A program made the position numbers and the translations under genes. A DNA stretch of 64,000 bases. Source: Arthrinium phaeospermum. Lineage: Eukaryota; Ascomycota; Sordariomycetes; Amphisphaeriales; Apiosporaceae. This document shows positions 1 through 12,182 of this stretch, one piece after another. The stretch lies in assembly GCA_006503535.1 (NCBI GenBank), contig QYRS01000006.1:1054001-1118000 (forward strand), given 5' to 3'. Within the stretch, counting starts at the first letter, position 1. Every line of letters begins with the position of its first letter. Below the pieces are notes generated by a model, which saw only the letters and a program-made list of their open reading frames with translations, had not been told where the DNA came from and did no database searches.

Positions 1-197
1 TCGGCTCGCCAACCGTACATCCGGCCTCATCTGCCAAATCTCGGAGCAGCTAATCGGCTTCCTGAAATTCCCGCCCTGCGCCCTGAAACCTTCGTGCGCT
101 TGCTGGCCTGCTGTTGGCGGCCAACCCTCGTCGCATTCCGTCCCCGGGCACAAGCAAGTCACTGTCGCTTACTTGGCTTGCCGTTTGCCCACCCTCC

Positions 198-1828
198 ATG
201 GCGCCCAATTCCGACTCCGAGCCGCACAAGAGGAAACGCAATGATGATGACGCTGGCCAAGGTGCCCACTCCGACCGCATCCCACAACCTCCGCCGCCTC
301 AGCTAGGTACGTCCGTGTGTATGTGTGTCTGTGTGTGCGTGCGTGCGCGCGCGCCCGCCGACCTGCGCGTGGTGCCTGCGCGCCTGACTAAAACCCCGCC
401 ATCACGAGTCTTTAATGACGACCCCGTGTGCGCGCTTAATTCGATTGGCCTGTCCCGGCAGCCACGGCGTGTCACTAATCCGCCTGCAACCTCCACTCGC
501 TCGTGCTGACTTAACTTGTTCAAAGGCAATGCGGCGCAAATCAGCTACATCTCGAGGGCCAATGCTACGCGCCTCAAGCTGATCCATGGCGATGGAGACA
601 CCTTTTCCGATGTCTTGACCCTCATAAGTGAATACGAAGGTTTGTGGCGCTGCTCTCGCGGGTCTCGCTCATTCTCTCTTCGATGGCATTATTGACCCTT
701 TGCTCAGGCGTGCTCAATCGACATGAGAGTCTCGCATCCAACCTGGGGGCCAAGCTCACCGGGCCACGCTTGCTCAAGGCAATGGAAGGCGTATTCGAAG
801 GAACAATCACCACCAGTCCTCCCCAAACGGCATTTACCCCGGACCCTGTCACGTGGCTGGATATAGTCGAGTTCGCCAAGTCAAACCCCTCGGAGTTCGT
901 ATTGACGCCGACGCACGCAGGGCCCCGGGCCTGCCAGTTCCGCCTCAAGGGGGTTGCCGTCGAAATATCCGAGGATGACTGGCGTCTGATAGTGTCGGGT
1001 GCTTTGGACAGGTTCAGGATGGTACCTGCCCAGCCCCTCGAGGAGGACGAGAATGTGGAATTTGCTACGCTCGAGATCTTGGAGCAGCGCCTGCAGATGC
1101 TGACCAGAAAAGCCGATGAGGTCGCGCGCAGGGCGCGGCAACTCAACTACCAATTGAGTGGACGCAAGGCCGCCATCAACGGGAGGCGCTCGCCGCAAAC
1201 CTCGGCTACGGGATTCCAGGCGGTGAACCACATAGCTCGCGCTTCCGCCGCACCGGCACCGGGTTATGATCTCAACGCGGACCTGCTACAACAATACCTG
1301 GCCATGGCCCCCATCCAGCCGAACAATATGAACAACCCGTTGAACAACCACCGGGTGTCGTCTGTTGGCTCTGTACCGCCTACGCCGGGAACATTGGCCA
1401 CTGCTTCGTCCACACCTCGCATTTCTGCACCGCAACCTCCGCCCATGAGTAGTAGCCGGCCGTCTCCTGGCTATCACTCGGAACCACTTACGCGGGATGT
1501 GGATGAGGAACATAGAGCGCTTGTTACAGCCAGAATAGACAAGCTCGGACGCGGGGATCCCATCAACCCGCCTTGTGATCGATGCCGACGCCTGAAGACG
1601 CCATGCCTCAAGAACCAGACAGCCTGCCAGGGCTGCACCAAGAAGCATGCAAGGTGCGTGTGGAAGGGCATAACTGACGACGAGGTTGCACGGCTCAAGG
1701 GGAACATAGCAATGGCATCGAGCAAGGCGACGAAGGCCGGAGAGATTCGGCTCCTTCACTCGCCAATCACAACCACACACATGAGACCTCTCGTCCTTCT
1801 ACAGAGCATGGCGAAGAGGCTGGGCTGA
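198..1828 (+). CDS. Zn2Cys6-type protein, three exons, possibly frameshifted near its C-terminus
   Basis: The model is join(198..306, 526..639, 708..1828), 447 residues. The ATG at 198 lies in a good context (ccctccATGg) and opens a basic, acidic and proline-rich N-terminus (MAPNSDSEPHKRKRNDDD). Intron 1 (307-525) has a GTACGT donor and a CTGAC branch-like site before CAAAG. Intron 2 (640-707) ends in CTCAG. Joining the exons keeps one frame into a conserved-looking body (about residues 37-190). At about residues 363-393 there is C-x2-C-x6-C-x6-C-x2-C-x6-C, the Zn2Cys6 fungal binuclear-cluster spacing, unusual here because it is near the C-terminus rather than the N-terminus. A role as a nuclear DNA-binding or chromatin protein is inferred. 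The frame closes at 1828, but an acidic open frame continues one base out of register to 2091. I do not recognise a named orthologue. Confidence 0.72.
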
Positions 1829-2091
1829 AAGCGAATCGCATTGCTATAGGTCGCCATGTTGACGACATATGGAGGAAAGGCCCTAGGGACCCGCGCCTCC
1901 AGTCTATGGATATCGATATTGACCCCCGGGACACAACAACGCCGATGCCGACGGTAGAGACGGAGACAGCATTGCCATCCTCTCAAGCGGCTAGGCCCAG
2001 GGAACACGTGATGCTTAGCCATATGGCATCTGCCGCTTCAGCAGCTGCCGAGGCCGTCGCCGCATCTCGTGGCGTCCCGCACGGCTCCTAG
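1703..2091 (+). other. Continuation frame of the Zn2Cys6 gene, one base out of register
   Basis: From the four-G run at 1699-1702 the next frame stays open to a TAG at 2089-2091. It encodes an acidic and then alanine-rich tail that includes MDIDIDPRDTTTPM and SAASAAAEAVAASRG. The annotated frame, by contrast, gives a nondescript tail and stops at 1828. No GT-AG intron of suitable length and phase is evident between the zinc cluster and this segment. Either the gene has a one-base deletion (or an assembly error) in the G run, or the tail is not translated. Confidence 0.4.
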
Positions 2092-4734
2092 TCGGGGCCG
2101 CGCGGCTTGTTGGAGCTTCGACGTTCGTTCGAGCACCCGTTGCCCAAGTAAATCATTGAGTGTGAGCGACACTGGATGGGATAACCGAGTATAATTACGT
2201 CGATATTCTGTTGTGTTCAATTTATCAGCCAGGGAGGGAATGATGTGTGTACATAGTTCGCCATGAGCAAAACGTTAGCTACGAGCAAGGGGATGCGCCC
2301 TGACAGCGATGATTCGAGTATATTTCATTGATCGTGTTCGAGCCCTTCTTCTATGAGCATGTTGTCGATTTGTGAGGCATGTCCTAATGTCAACTGTTCC
2401 CAACATCCCATAGCCACGTATTCCGTGGCAAGCTAGCTTGTAGTGCTTGGCTTGACAAGACGTATGATACGACCCCTTGCCAGTGACCCTACCGGGTTTG
2501 CTCTGCAGGTCTATCAAGGTGGCAACAACTGGGAAGCTTGGGTAGAAACGGCGACACGGTCGCCGCGTGAAACCAAGTACTGCCTGCCTGTTGAGTCAAG
2601 GCCACTGGGCGATTATTGGCTCCCTGCATCCAGCAAGGGACACGGGACGTTTGGCAGTGGCATGATATGCATTTCTCTCTATATATGCGCATACGATTTC
2701 AAAGCTCTACGGATCAGTGATGTGGAATCGGTGCACGACGAGATCAGATTGAATGAATCATTTTAGGTTTCGTTGGCCAGCATAGAAAGCCCTGCGCGCG
2801 GACAATACGGAGTGGACTGCACAACAACGCCCTGTCGGTTGCTCATCGATCGTTCTAGCCCGTTGCGATGGAGGCTCGTCGGACTTTTCTATGACTTCTT
2901 GATATTCGAGAATAGATCCCTTGCTCGTGTCTGATCGGTCGCTGTAGGTAATACAGTCTTTCCTGTGCTGTCTTGGCTTGTTCGATGACCTTGATGACCT
3001 TCTTGATATAAGCTGCAACAGTATTTATCATGTACCTCCTTGGGGATTGGTTCCCAAACCTGCAGGATTCCCGGTATCATCGTGGCCTTCTTGGAGTTTG
3101 GACGTGGATCATCCAATATCGGCCCCAGGAGCTCCTCTGAAAGCTCGAACTCCGGGCACCCTTTCCGTTCGAAGCGGCTATTGGCATGTCATGACAGCGG
3201 CACTGATCTCGATCGGCCGGCTCGGTCGTCTGTAGATCCTTGGAGTCGTTCGTACTTGCAAGACAACCCATATTGACAAGGCGGCCAGGCTCAACCGTTG
3301 GGTTTGCAAGAAACTGTTTCCAGGTCTACAGCAAATCGGTATTCGACCAAACCCGGAGACGGCCCTGAAGCTTTTCTTTTCTTTTCTTTTCTTTTCTTTT
3401 CTTTTCCCCCCTCTTTTTTAACACTTGGACGGGAATTTGTCGATCTATGAAGAGCACTTCAACGGTCCGCTCTGCTTTCGGTTGAGCCATTACCGAGCTC
3501 ATCTGTCCCGAGCGTTTCCGGCCTCATGACACTTGTTGGAGACTCTCCCTCCGCGGATGACGTATCATGGGAACCAAAACAATATAAGCTGGCAGCTTCC
3601 ACTGCTGCTGCCGGAGGCGCCGGGCAAGCAGGTGTGTGTTGCCATAGGTGAGAGTCCGCTCCGCCATCCCAGCTCCCTCATTCGTTAGCCATATTAGGAT
3701 GGCGAGCCCTCCCACTCCAACATGCTTCTCACATGGGATGAGTAGGGATGATTAAGCATGCAGCAACCCTCAAGAAAGCTTCCCCGTAACTATCACAATA
3801 TCGTAACCCGTAAGACGAGGAAGCCAATCGAGAATAGACTGTAGGCCAGATCAGATAACCAAGGCCCATGCCATCACTTTATGCCTCTGGTTATATCACG
3901 ACGCTGAGGAACAAAAAAGGTGACGGTAGATGTGTGACAGTGTCACAAGTTGTATTGATATCATGGGGTATAGTGTCACGATTTCTGTAACGTTCATCCA
4001 CGCACCGAGAGCCCAAATCGTCCCCAGAAGCTCTGTCTCTCCACATCCCAACAGAATAAATCGCTCTAGCCCCAGTCACTCAAAGGGTCTCGGAAAAAAA
4101 TATCTCCCGTTCTTTTCTCAGGTGATCCGACAATGCCCTTTCCATGCTGAACCCGGTCCGGCCATCGCTGCCCCCCAGTGTGCTCATTCCATGCTAAAGT
4201 TTATGTACCTTTGGTAAACAGTGAAAAGGAAAGGTTGAGAAAAGAGAGAAGGGAAACAGTGTAGCTGCCGAATGCTAGTATAGCCACCACTATCTCCGCG
4301 CGAGAGAGGGATAAAGATGCCTCGTTCGTCTAATCGTGTGCGCCACGCCAGACCATGCCATGCTCGTCAAGCCGAAATCCAAACACCATAGTAGGCCATC
4401 AACGAGGGGCCAAAAAGGGGCAAAAGGTATCAAAAGGGGGTATTCAACTGAACTCATTGTGAAACAATGCCATTCGTCGCCTGATAAATCATGTCAAAGG
4501 TTGCAACTCCCGCCAGGCTCTCCGGCATCCGGATTCAATAGAGCCAATCATGTGAGACAAAAGAAATAACGGCCCTGGCAAAGGTATGCCAGAGCCGTGG
4601 GTTTGTACGCTAGGTTGTATGTGCAAGAAGAAGATGAGCGTGCCGGAACTCATAAGGGGGTATCTTTGTGCGTATTGTGGCCAAAGGCTGGACTGGTCTT
4701 GATGTGCGGTGCACCGAGAAATGCAAGCAGCACC
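2092..4734. other. Spacer between the Zn2Cys6 and coiled-coil genes
   Basis: This 2.6 kb separates the 3' ends of two convergent genes. The open frames are short, lack splice partners and have no recognisable product. The only distinct structure is the CTTTT tract at 3371-3406. Confidence 0.6.
3371..3406. repeat. (CTTTT)7 microsatellite
   Basis: Seven perfect CTTTT units are followed by a run of C. The tract is purely pyrimidine on the + strand and lies in non-coding DNA. Confidence 0.95.
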
Positions 4735-6474
4735 TTAGAACCCAGTGTTGCCAATGGAGCCGAGTGGGGCGCCGAAGTTTCGAGTGCTTTTCAGCTTCAG
4801 GGGGATATCTGAGGGTTCGTCATCGCCCAAAGTGTTCGAGTCACTGCCTCCTTCCGCTGGTACATTTTCGGACTGCTCGCGCTGAGCCGGTCCTTCAGGT
4901 TCCCCCATGTTCCCTTTAAGGACAGTCGGGGTTGCGTCATTGGAGTTGATCGAGTCATTCAGTTTGTCCTCGAGACGCTGGAGGAAGATCTCGTCCTTAG
5001 CTGGCATGTTCCTAAGCATCAAGGGCCCGGCCAGTGGGCGGTCATCGTCACTGGGCTCGAAAAGTTGGCGGTCCTCCTCCTCCTCATCCAAGTCGTACCC
5101 GTTCTGGTGGATGTCGTTTGCAGGCGGTTGAGGGGCGCCGGGGAACTCGAAATGCGCAACTCCGGAAGATTCTTGTACCGGGGTAGCAGCACCGGAGCTA
5201 TCGGCAGTGTTGGGAACTATGGTAGACGCGGCTGTTGAAAGAAGAGAGATGGAGTGGTTTGGGGTGTGGCCAGCGTGCATCGTGAGGCGTGCCTGCTCCG
5301 GTGCTCGCAGAGTCTTCTGGGTAACCTCGGCTGGTGATGTCTTGGACTTGCCGCCAGCTGGTGAATCCGAGTTGGAATCCGTCGGCGACTCCTTCCTGGA
5401 ACTGCTTCCGTCGGTGAAAGTGGCCTTCTTGACAGCTGGCATCTTCAGGGGAATGCCTTCCAGTTGTGGGTGAATCTCCTGGATGTCAATGGAGGGGATA
5501 TGCTCCTGGTTAGGGGTCCCCGAACCACCAGATCCGTTTTGCGGGGACATACTCTGCAAACGGGGATCCAGAGGCACGAAAGGGTCGGAGGCAGGCATGG
5601 TGCGACCCGAAGGGACGGAACCCGGAGAGACTGCCGGCGAGAATGACTGGAATTTGACTGCCGCGATCTCGCCACTTGAAGGGCTGCCGACTTTCTCTGA
5701 AGACTCAGAACCTCCACCCCTGATGTCTGGCACTGGCTCGCTTTGGCCCGTGCCCTGTTGGTCCAATCGATGCCGAAGTTCTTGGTTTTCTTGTTCTAGT
5801 TGCCAGACTCTGTTTTTATACTGCGCCTCCGTCTCGGCCCAGACTAACCGCTCTTCGTCCATGATGGCACGCTCTTCCTTATATATTTCCTCAGCTCGCC
5901 CTCGATTGGCTTCGAGGTGTGCGCGCTCAGCCTCCCAGTTTTCCAGCAACCTCCGGTTCTGTAGGGTGACGCGACGTAGCTGTAGAGCTATATGTTCCGG
6001 AGAAGAGAGGCCGTCGAAGGGAGTAAGCGATGGCGAGACAAGCCCAGAGCCAGTTCCGGAAATCTGGCTACGGGCTGGGCTCATAGCACTCCTGTCTTGG
6101 GTGCCGGAGGAGCTACGGTGGGGAGAGAGATAACGCTCTTGATGATGCTGGGGATAGTTTTGGCGAGGTTGTTGTTCGGATGGCCGTGGCTGGCGTTGCT
6201 GGGGGTGGGAAGTAGGTAACTGCGAGGGGACGCCACCAGTGCCGTTAGTTGCCGTTAGGAACGAGCGATGGTGGGCTTGGGACACAAGCTGGTGGGATTC
6301 GTCAAAGTACGATGTCTGGCTAAGGGAACGCGGCAATGCCAATGGCGAGATAACCGAGTATGGCGAGACACCGTTGGCCTGTTTCGCATATGAAAGAGGA
6401 TATTCATTGGGGTCGGATATGGCGCCCGACGGCAGGAAGGAGTCCAGTGGTAACCTCGACATTGTGAGCGTCAT
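4735..6474 (-). CDS. Conserved fungal coiled-coil protein of unknown function
   Basis: This is a single-exon gene of 579 residues. The start is the ATG at 6474; a second in-frame ATG four codons later (MSRLPLDSF) is equally usable. The first 160 residues are rich in Ser, Pro and Gln and look disordered. A charged coiled coil follows at about residues 160-245, rich in Glu, Arg and Gln heptads. The middle is a long acidic, Ser/Pro-rich linker, and the protein ends with a compact motif (DIPLKLKSTRNFGAPLG) that looks like the conserved part. There is no signal peptide or membrane segment. It could be a cytoskeletal or signalling scaffold, but this is inference from the coiled coil alone. Confidence 0.82.
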   Translation of the reverse strand: MTLTMSRLPLDSFLPSGAISDPNEYPLSYAKQANGVSPYSVISPLALPRSLSQTSYFDESHQLVSQAHHRSFLTATNGTGGVPSQLPTSHPQQRQPRPSEQQPRQNYPQHHQERYLSPHRSSSGTQDRSAMSPARSQISGTGSGLVSPSLTPFDGLSSPEHIALQLRRVTLQNRRLLENWEAERAHLEANRGRAEEIYKEERAIMDEERLVWAETEAQYKNRVWQLEQENQELRHRLDQQGTGQSEPVPDIRGGGSESSEKVGSPSSGEIAAVKFQSFSPAVSPGSVPSGRTMPASDPFVPLDPRLQSMSPQNGSGGSGTPNQEHIPSIDIQEIHPQLEGIPLKMPAVKKATFTDGSSSRKESPTDSNSDSPAGGKSKTSPAEVTQKTLRAPEQARLTMHAGHTPNHSISLLSTAASTIVPNTADSSGAATPVQESSGVAHFEFPGAPQPPANDIHQNGYDLDEEEEDRQLFEPSDDDRPLAGPLMLRNMPAKDEIFLQRLEDKLNDSINSNDATPTVLKGNMGEPEGPAQREQSENVPAEGGSDSNTLGDDEPSDIPLKLKSTRNFGAPLGSIGNTGF

Positions 6475-6759
6475 TTGTGGCAGTTGCGACGAAGGGTTCG
6501 CCGCACAACACCGAAAAATAAAACAGCGGGCCCCCAGGTAGTTGATTAGATGGCGAGGTGTTGTTGATAGTTTCCTGTTCCTAGATTTCCCGCGGCACGG
6601 GAAGGATAATCGAGGCAGGAAGGACTGTGAGGTTCCGAGCTCTTTGTACGAACCAAGGCCGGGTCGGACTTGGGAGGGTTAGAGTTTCGGGAGGGCAGGC
6701 GCGCCTTGACAGGTGATTTTGTTGGCACGAGTGACGGAGGATGGATGGGTTGTGCGGGT

Positions 6760-6779
6760 GCGTTGCGTTGCGTTGCGTC
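6760..6779. repeat. (GCGTT)4 tandem repeat
   Basis: Four GCGTT units lie about 290 nt upstream of the coiled-coil gene's ATG on its promoter side. Confidence 0.85.
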
Positions 6780-9648
6780 AGGTTCGCTGTGCGCTTTCTT
6801 TCATGTGCCAGTACCCAGGGTAGTACGGGAATAGCCGTCTCTTCTGCCAGGAACCAGGAGTATCGGCAAAGCTGTGTGGTGTAACTCGGCGACGGAAGCT
6901 GCAGCGAAGATCGGGTAGGGTGCTGTCAACCTGTGACATGCGACCAGGTCGGGTCAAGTATATTAGACGAGGAGGGCACAGCAGGGAGGGAATTGGCGTC
7001 TCTCGGCTATGGAAGTATTGGAAGGTTGATTGTGATTGGTATGATTCAGTGTCGGTAGGTCGTCTCATCCGCTTGCCTAGCTAGCGCAGCGGGCTACTTG
7101 GAATATAGCAGTAGCTTGTGAGAGTTGGGTAGCAGCGGGAAGAGAGGGAGAGAGAAAAAGAAGAGATCAATTGATGAATCTTCAATCTTGCCTGTAGCTG
7201 TAGCAGCAGAAGGACGGGGGAGTTGGCTCATAGATCAATGATCCACGCGTAGCATCCATCCATGAATTCCGACCTACTAAAAGCAAGGTACCTACCAAGC
7301 AGGTCAGGATGTCAGGCTTGGGGTGTGAGTGAGATCAGGTACTAGCTAGCGGTAGGGTTGGTAATATTGACTGATCTGCTGTCCGTACATCATGTATTCA
7401 ATCAAAAGTGGATTGATTTGACATCTGGGACCTCCAGGCGGGAAAACAGGGTCCCCTCCTCGCCCAGTCACCCTCGTCACCCCCCTCGCGGGCCCTCCCC
7501 AGCAGAGAACCCAGCAGAACCCAGTACTTTTCCCCTTCCCGGCTCCCGCTAAACGCAGCTGTTCCTCACCCAAATTGGGAACATGCGGCACAGTAACACG
7601 TCCATCTGCACACCCTCGCATCCACTTTGGGCCCTGCTGGAGGGTATCCTGAATGTACTTCTGTGCCTAAGCTCTGCGCCGAGAAATACCTTGACGCTAC
7701 TTCAGGCAACCGGGCATCCGCCACGTTGCTTAATTGCCCTACCCCAAGTTTGTCGTTTGCCAATGGTGGACTGGAGCCGGGAAGTTTTGAGATCAATATA
7801 CTGCAACCTTAGCTACATACTGACCTCCATAAAACCCTCGCCCTCAGCTCCAAACTTATGGCGTACCGGTGACCGGCTCTGTTATGAGCATGGTGGTTGG
7901 TTGGACAGGAAGCAGGTCCAGTAGGCAGGTCGACAACTGAAAGGGACCATTTCGGCAGACAGCTGCCCTAGGCGTTTCGACATGTCTCAAGGCTGCGTGG
8001 GCGGGCTATAATTGAATCCATGATACTACTATGGATCAAATCGAAGTAGGTGTGTGCGTGTGTCGGTCGGTACCTGAAATGGCGGTTTCCCGTCAGTTTG
8101 CTTGTCGTTCTTGCTGACCACACAACGTTGACCAGGCGGTATGCGCCCTCCTCTACCCAGCCAAGCCAGCCAGCCACTTGCAAGCTGCCAGCTTGCTAGC
8201 GAGTGAGCGAGCAGACGTCCGGATGAGCCACGGCCTTCCTCTTCTCTTGTTGCTTTGCTGCGCTGCGCTGACGCCCAACTTATCATAGGTAATCATAGAC
8301 CCTTCCTTGCCTTTCCTTTTTCAGTCCTTGATTAATTGCGTGCGTGGCCGTCTTATCCACCACTGGCCTGTTCGCATTCATGCGTGTCTTTTTATCTTGA
8401 GAAGATACCATGTTACATCTGACTGCACACAATTAGACATGCATAACAGTCCAGATCTGACAAACTGACAAACAAAGCGAGCAAGTGCAAGTATGTAGGA
8501 CTGTTTCGCACAGGGACGGCCCGCGGGTTCACCAGCGACGTTCCCGGTCTTGGGTCTTGGATCTTGGGTGACGCGAGACTGGTTTGAGGCCGGGCCAAGG
8601 GACTTCTGAAGGGACCCCCCCAATTAGACACATCCCGTTTGGGGTCAACTGTCCCTCCATTCCCCTTTCTCTTCCCCGCGGATCCTCGTCCATTTCCCAA
8701 TTGGTTTGCTGTGCGCCGAAGGGAAGTCTGAAGTGTGCCCCGGGCCTCAAACCCGATGACTTGGGTGGCATGCTGATTTGATCATTGAGGCCTTCCTGAT
8801 CCGGCCACAGTTTTAGTCATCGCCTCGTCGCGGGTCACGGGCGACTACGATGCGTTTCTGGTCATCCTTACCTACCTCAGCCGACTAGCGAACAGATTGT
8901 CAGGGTCCTATGCGGTCCAAGGACCCTGGGCGCATGTCCCTTGCGCTCAAGGTGCAACACTCTCAGCTCTCTCTCTTCTCTCTCGATTATTAACAGGCTG
9001 CGAGGTCGTGGGGTCCTTCAGCAATCTTGGCCCCCAATCCTACCAATGAGTCTCGATATTCTTTTCGATGCTTATTAGATTACCACGATTACCTACAGTC
9101 AACTCACATGAGGCTCTTCGTTTTCCCTGCCCATTTTTACTTTTCGCATGGTCCAAGTAGAGACCCCCGTTCTGAAGCCCGCCCACATACGGAGTAACAG
9201 CTCCCTGGCATGAAAATCGGAGTCGGGTGCGGTGCGCCAAGTCCCTCTCTTCTCTCACTCTCACTCGGCGCTACTTCGCTGGCTTCGTGGAGCGCGGAGA
9301 GTCGAATCAACCCACGCCACAAGGCCGGCAACGCGTTGACTCGCAGTTTGCCACGTGAAACATCACTTCCCGAAGGCCAAAGGGCGGAGTTGGAGAGTTG
9401 GAGAGTTGGAGAATTGAGTCAACCACTGCTCCGTCTTTTCCGCGAATGATTCTACACAGGTGGGCAGAGCGATCAGATCCCCGTCCCAAAATATATTATG
9501 GGATGGGCATCGCCTTCTTTCCGCTGCCACATCCAGGGGCGAGTATGCCGTTCCGGTCCCGACTCATTTGACTGGGCGGGAACGGCCGGTCGAAACATGG
9601 GATTTTCAGATTTGCAATACCTAGTCGCCCAACCCCGCATGTGCACAG

Positions 9649-9671
9649 TGGAGAGAGAGAGAGAGAAAGAG
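9649..9671. repeat. GA dinucleotide repeat
   Basis: A purine-only GA tract with a single AAA interruption, in non-coding DNA. Confidence 0.9.
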
Positions 9672-10437
9672 CCTTGTTTTTTCCCCCCGTTGCCCCCAAT
9701 CCACATTCTGAATCTCACGATATTTCCGGGATTGAGGATACATACTGCTACTGCTACAAATGAGGTGGCTGGCTTCCCCTCGCTTCCGTAGGAGTATGTG
9801 CCAGGGTGCGATAAATTTCGCGACAAGAGAAGAAAAAAAATTCTTGTGCAGGTGATGTGTTGGCATACTCTGTATCCACCTTGCTTGGCCAGCCCAGCCC
9901 AGGCTAGGTATGTAGTTTCCAAGCTCACCGCAATGCTTTGGTTCGGTCAGGCTTCGTCCCCCGAGCGAATCCCCACTTTGTGATCTGCCCTCCTCACATT
10001 CCAGATGGATCTCCCTCGGGCAAGCAGCATGTATGTACCTCTCGGGCGCGCTCTCTCCATACACAGCGTTGGGTTTCACCGTATTAAGCCCGGGCGGAAA
10101 GAACGGTGAACGCGCTATCTGCCATAGCGTCGCGACAGATCGCCGAGTTAGCTGCGTACATAGGAGAGAGTCTGGCAATCTGGCAATGCCATTCTTCTCA
10201 CTGGCGCCCGTCGCTGGCCGTTGTTGAGAAGGACCGAGTGTGCAAATTGTCGGTGCTATCGCGGGGCCCCGCATCTTCTAGCTCGCTTCTAGAAGTTACT
10301 TATCGTGACTACAGGGGCAATGGTGTTCGCCAGTTCGTCCTCCCGACGGTCGTGGGCAAGCGCGTGGTAGTCCGTAAAATTCAGGCAAGAAAGGCTCATG
10401 GGGGTCCAAGACTTCGGTGTAAACAAAGGGGGGGTGT

Positions 10438-12170
10438 ATGTTCGGCATGCGAGAGTCGTCAGATGACTACCTGGCCATGCTGGGTTCGTTTAAGACCGGC
10501 GCTGCCCGATCTATCGCGTAGGAATACTCCCTACCATCATCCTGCGACTCCATGGGACGACGAGAAGGCCACTGCCAGGGAACCAGTAGCGCAACGTAAG
10601 ATTAACACCTTGCTGCTACCGCTATTTCCCCGTCCTCCAACGCTGTTGGGGGTCCAAGTTAGTCCATGAATTCGGGCCTGAGCTTGAGCTTGTCGAGGCT
10701 GCCGTGGTTTGAACCAAGCCTCACACTGCAAAGGGCGACTACCTCGGCGACTTGTTTAGGGGTGCCGTACATCGGATTACTGACGATAATCAAGTTGCCT
10801 TCCTACTAAGCGAGGAATTGGGAGACCCGCAACACCTTGTGACCTGTGAGTTAGTGTTTTGTCCATGCCTCTATAGGTCGGGACAACCTCACCGCTTATA
10901 GCTCCACGGATGAGTGAACAACAACTGTTTATAGTTGACGATACCGCCTCGACGGGCAGTAGCCGTGTTTGGGGCGGCAATTTATTCACATCCCACGAAC
11001 GGGAAGAGCGATGATTCCACCTCAGCTTGTTCGATCGTGTGTGAGCCGGACAGTTGATAAGCGTCCCCCAGATTGCCACTTTCACTTCTCGTGGCAGCAG
11101 GTATGAGGAGTCGTAACTCAGTCTCCGGCTCCTCCTGACAGCTTGGGCCCGGCGCCACGGGTTAATGGCATCTCGCCGGCGACTTGAAAGAACCTCTGGG
11201 CTGAAATTGCGCTCCTCGCCCCCTGGATTGGCTCAAGAGAAACAAACCAGGCAGATGTTTAGAACACTGCCCCTCGATGAAAAGCTACTCAAGATACTAG
11301 CACCAGCGAGACACACTGGCGGACTAGACAAGTCCACCTTGTCTTGAGATAACCCCGGATCTTCAGCGACGAAATTGTGTTAACCCTGAGGCAAGGACAC
11401 CAACTAACTGTGGTAGTGCTCGTTAGCCTCGTATATACTCATCTCCATGCACCATGTGCTACGGTGCACACTCCTTATCTGTCCTGGCATCCCGGGGTGC
11501 GGGTATTGTGTGTATGTAGTGCCTGGTAGCTCGGGACATGAACAACCTCCGCCGCCGTCGAAGCCAGTGATGGCTATGCCGATTTTATCAATGAAGGTGG
11601 CATTCAGACCAAGCTCAACAGATTGGCAATGTGCAGTGAGCAACAATTTCCGTACTGCCCAGTTCCTACTTGTACACATCAGGAACTAGCTCGGTCGGCT
11701 TCCCTGTGTGCTCGTCGCAACACCTGGTGGGAACTCCGTCTGGCGAGCCCTTCGACGCTCAGTAGATGGTCGATCCTGCGAATGACATCCTTCTTGGACC
11801 TCGTACAAGTGACATAGAAGCCGTGGAGGTTTGTTCAACTTCGGAAGAGCGACTTTCATGCCCTTTCGACATCCACAACCGAGCGAAATATGAATAGTTC
11901 AGCATATGCCATCCAGTTGTGGTCTTGTACTTTAGCAGCCTATGGTACATTCGCCTTGTTGGGATGCTAAGAAGATTTTGGACAACCCCTAGTTATCCAA
12001 CCACCGCCAAACGGTACCGACGAGCATAGAGACCCGGCCCTGGCGAATTTTGGTTTGAGTGAGCTACGGTAGGGACTGAGAAGGGTGCTTTCGTTGCACA
12101 GGTATCTCTGGCCGAATGACTACTCCTGCTGGGTGCGCTAAACAACGTCTGCCGCGTCAACCTACAGACA
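10438..12170 (+). pseudogene. Scattered coding-like fragments, probable remains of a + strand gene
   Basis: Several short stretches read like protein but cannot be joined into an intact gene. The first begins with ATG at 10438 (MFGMRESSDDYLAMLGSF) and loses its frame near 10520. A second fragment has a plausible intron from 10601 (GTAAGA donor) and continues at 10668-10850 as GDYLGDLFRGAVHRITDDNQ and LLSEELGDPQHLV, with an in-frame TGA at about 10709. Others lie near 10905-11000 (EQQLFIVDDTASTGSSRV, then TGA) and at 11523-11817. Some stops are TGA or TAG where CGA or CAG would fit, but overall stop density is only mildly below the random expectation. This is a weak call. The family is unknown. 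Confidence 0.25.
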
Positions 12171-12182
12171 TAGCTAGCCCGC

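Larger units (their letters stand above)
6475..10437. other. Left part of a 16.5-kb gene-poor interval
   Basis: This stretch is upstream of the coiled-coil gene and contains its promoter. Open frames on both strands are short and mutually overlapping, and none has a recognisable product. Simple repeats are frequent: (GCGTT)4 at about 6760-6779, a triple GGAGAGTT-like unit at about 9393-9415 and GA repeats at 9649-9671. Nothing else could be supported. Confidence 0.55.
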
